64,000 nucleotides of DNA, from assembly GCF_900117315.1 (NCBI RefSeq), contig NZ_LT630337.1, forward strand, positions 2,551,601 to 2,615,600, written 5' to 3'. The DNA comes from Bacillus massilinigeriensis. GTDB lineage: Bacteria > Bacillota > Bacilli > Bacillales > Cytobacillaceae. Of this stretch, positions 63,062 to 64,000 are shown in pieces (the first letter of the stretch is position 1; each line of letters opens with the position of its first letter). A program made the translations under genes and the position numbers. Under the pieces are notes generated by a model that was given only the letters and a program-made list of their open reading frames with translations, did not search any database and was not told where the DNA came from.

Positions 63062-63676
63062 ATGAACAAAGAATTACCTCTATACGGAAAGATTCGTTTT
63101 TTTCATGCCGCTTCTAACAGAGACAAGGTTGATATATTTATAAACCGCTATCGAATCCTACAGAACCTCCCATTCAAAGAAGGAAGTCGTAATCTTTTCC
63201 TTCGCGCTGGAGTTTATCAAGTAGAAGTATATGAAACATCGAAACCATCCTTCCCCTTCATGAGGAAAATAATATTTATTAATCCAGGGAAGATATATAC
63301 GATCGCCTTATGTGAAGGAACGGAAGAAGTTGATCTCCTTCTCTTTGAACATTCGACAAAGGTTCCAATTGGTGAAACAAAATTCCGATTGATTCATCTT
63401 GCAAATAATCGTCAAGCTATTGACTTAAAGGCAACCTATGGAGACGTTGTTTTTTCAAATATTCATTTTAGTCAATCCACTAATTACTTGGGCCTAACCC
63501 CAATGATGGTTGATTTAGAAATAAGAAAGTCTGGAACAAAAAGGATCCTACTCCCACTGCCAAGGCTTTTATTTAAACCAAATCGAATCTATTCTATTTT
63601 TTTATTAGATTCTCAATTGGATGATACAAAATTTGAAGTACAAGTACTTGAGGATTACCGAGTCAGATTCCCATAA
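63062..63676 (+). CDS. DUF4397-domain protein
   Basis: A 204-aa soluble, beta-rich protein with two tandem repeats: KIRFFHAASNRDKVDIFINRYRI near the N-terminus and FRLIHLANNRQAIDLKATYGDVV from about residue 113. This RxxHAS-type repeat is the DUF4397 pattern, found in many Bacillus proteins, often secreted; here no signal peptide is visible. Function unknown. Two ATGs are possible (63056 and 63062); GAGAGGG is best spaced to 63062. It is divergent from msrA and convergent with ypmS. Confidence 0.82.
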   Translation: MNKELPLYGKIRFFHAASNRDKVDIFINRYRILQNLPFKEGSRNLFLRAGVYQVEVYETSKPSFPFMRKIIFINPGKIYTIALCEGTEEVDLLLFEHSTKVPIGETKFRLIHLANNRQAIDLKATYGDVVFSNIHFSQSTNYLGLTPMMVDLEIRKSGTKRILLPLPRLLFKPNRIYSIFLLDSQLDDTKFEVQVLEDYRVRFP

Positions 63677-63710
63677 GAGACATTTAAAGTAAGGAAAGGC
63701 ATACCAACAC

Positions 63711-64000
63711 TTATTTGATTGGTATGCCAAATGTTAAATTGATTTCATCATGAAGTAAATCAAATTTATTTACCTGTACTCGTAAATCGCTTTTTAGCTT
63801 CATATTTTGTAACGAAACATAAACCTGTTCCTCTTGAGGTTCAATAATTACCCAATCAGGTAGTTTATATTGTTGGGCAACAAATTTCAATACATAAGAT
63901 ACCGGTAAGTGCAGTTTTCCTATCGATATCGATTTTTGCTTAAGCAGTAAGTCTCCATTACTCAACGCCTGTGGCTCAAAGGTTAGCCTTAATTGAACAT
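63711..64000 (-). CDS. ypmS: YpmS-like protein, C-terminal part (partial)
   Basis: The frame enters from the right edge and ends at 63711, leaving about 96 residues. They are beta-rich with FEPQALSNGDLLLKQKSISIG at the start of the visible part and LKSDLRVQVNKFDLLHDEINL at its end, the pattern of YpmS (DUF2140), an N-terminally membrane-anchored protein. In B. subtilis ypmS lies in the same neighbourhood as msrA/msrB. The membrane anchor and start are outside the window. Confidence 0.78.
   Translation of the reverse strand, partial: VQLRLTFEPQALSNGDLLLKQKSISIGKLHLPVSYVLKFVAQQYKLPDWVIIEPQEEQVYVSLQNMKLKSDLRVQVNKFDLLHDEINLTFGIPIK

Overview
The window is AT-rich chromosomal DNA of an endospore-forming member of the Bacillaceae (Bacillus sensu lato). 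The evidence is gene content and order: Spo0M, YjcZ-family and YozE/YodN/YozD/YokU proteins, a kamA-yodPQRST block in the order known from Bacillus subtilis, a ypmS-msrA-msrB block, Ku/LigD, and a sulfate-assimilation operon of the B. subtilis/B. cereus type. I see no prophage, insertion sequence, CRISPR array, rRNA or complete tRNA gene. Most genes lie on the minus strand.

Layout. 0-5 kb: the end of a chemoreceptor gene, two APC amino-acid permeases, a LysE-type exporter, and a copZ gene under a near-perfect CsoR operator. 4.9-5.2 kb: a GC-richer, strongly structured, probably repetitive element. 5.3-8.5 kb: two acidic hypothetical proteins and a cold-shock cluster (csp, cshA, csp). 8.6-16.2 kb: a sulfate-to-sulfide and siroheme operon (yezD, cysH, cysP, sat, cysC, ferredoxin-type sulfite reductase, a DUF3906-like gene, sumT, sirB) preceded by a SAM-I riboswitch. 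16.3-17.6 kb: folD behind a ZTP riboswitch, plus an orphan structured RNA that resembles a lysine riboswitch. 17.8-21.1 kb: glpK-glpD. 21.2-24 kb: a divergent ku/ligD non-homologous end-joining pair. 24.3-35 kb: a DapF-like epimerase, a patatin-like lipase, a yxlEFG-like ABC module, uppP, a DedA protein, an amidohydrolase, a GNAT acetyltransferase with an unusual structured leader, a degenerate SDR and an Hsp20-like protein. 35.3-38.8 kb: a two-component system flanked by two lipoprotein genes. 39-47 kb: MarR, a G3E GTPase, a CtpA/B protease, csoR, a VanY-type carboxypeptidase and deoD. 46.3-48.1 kb: spo0M, a Hanks-type kinase and a His-rich microprotein. 48.2-58.7 kb: the yozD/yodN/yozE/yokU and kamA/yodPQRST region, with a sigma-54 activator gene and a sigma-54 promoter inserted. 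58.9-64 kb: an S66 peptidase, a flavoprotein, a YjcZ protein, msrA/msrB, a DUF4397 protein and the start-less end of ypmS.

How the parts work together. Sulfate is imported by CysP, activated by Sat and CysC, reduced by CysH and then by a siroheme enzyme whose cofactor is supplied by SumT and SirB; the SAM riboswitch shuts the operon when methionine and SAM are plentiful. The kamA/yod block converts lysine to beta-lysine and its acetyl derivative and carries enzymes for further deacylation, transamination and CoA transfer. In this genome it has a sigma-54 promoter and an adjacent RocR-like activator in addition to a possible sporulation sigma-E promoter.

Five genes shorter than the usual calling limit are described here from direct translation: a yezD homologue (15835-15990), a 41-aa basic protein (46075-46200), the His-rich microprotein (47908-48087), a 54-aa one-span protein (48658-48822) and a YjcZ protein (61636-61797). 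The most promising unexplained signals are the structured leader at 32711-32846, the Spo0M/kinase/His-rich triad, the orphan riboswitch-like RNA at 17404-17600, and the terminator-like hairpin in the cspB leader.
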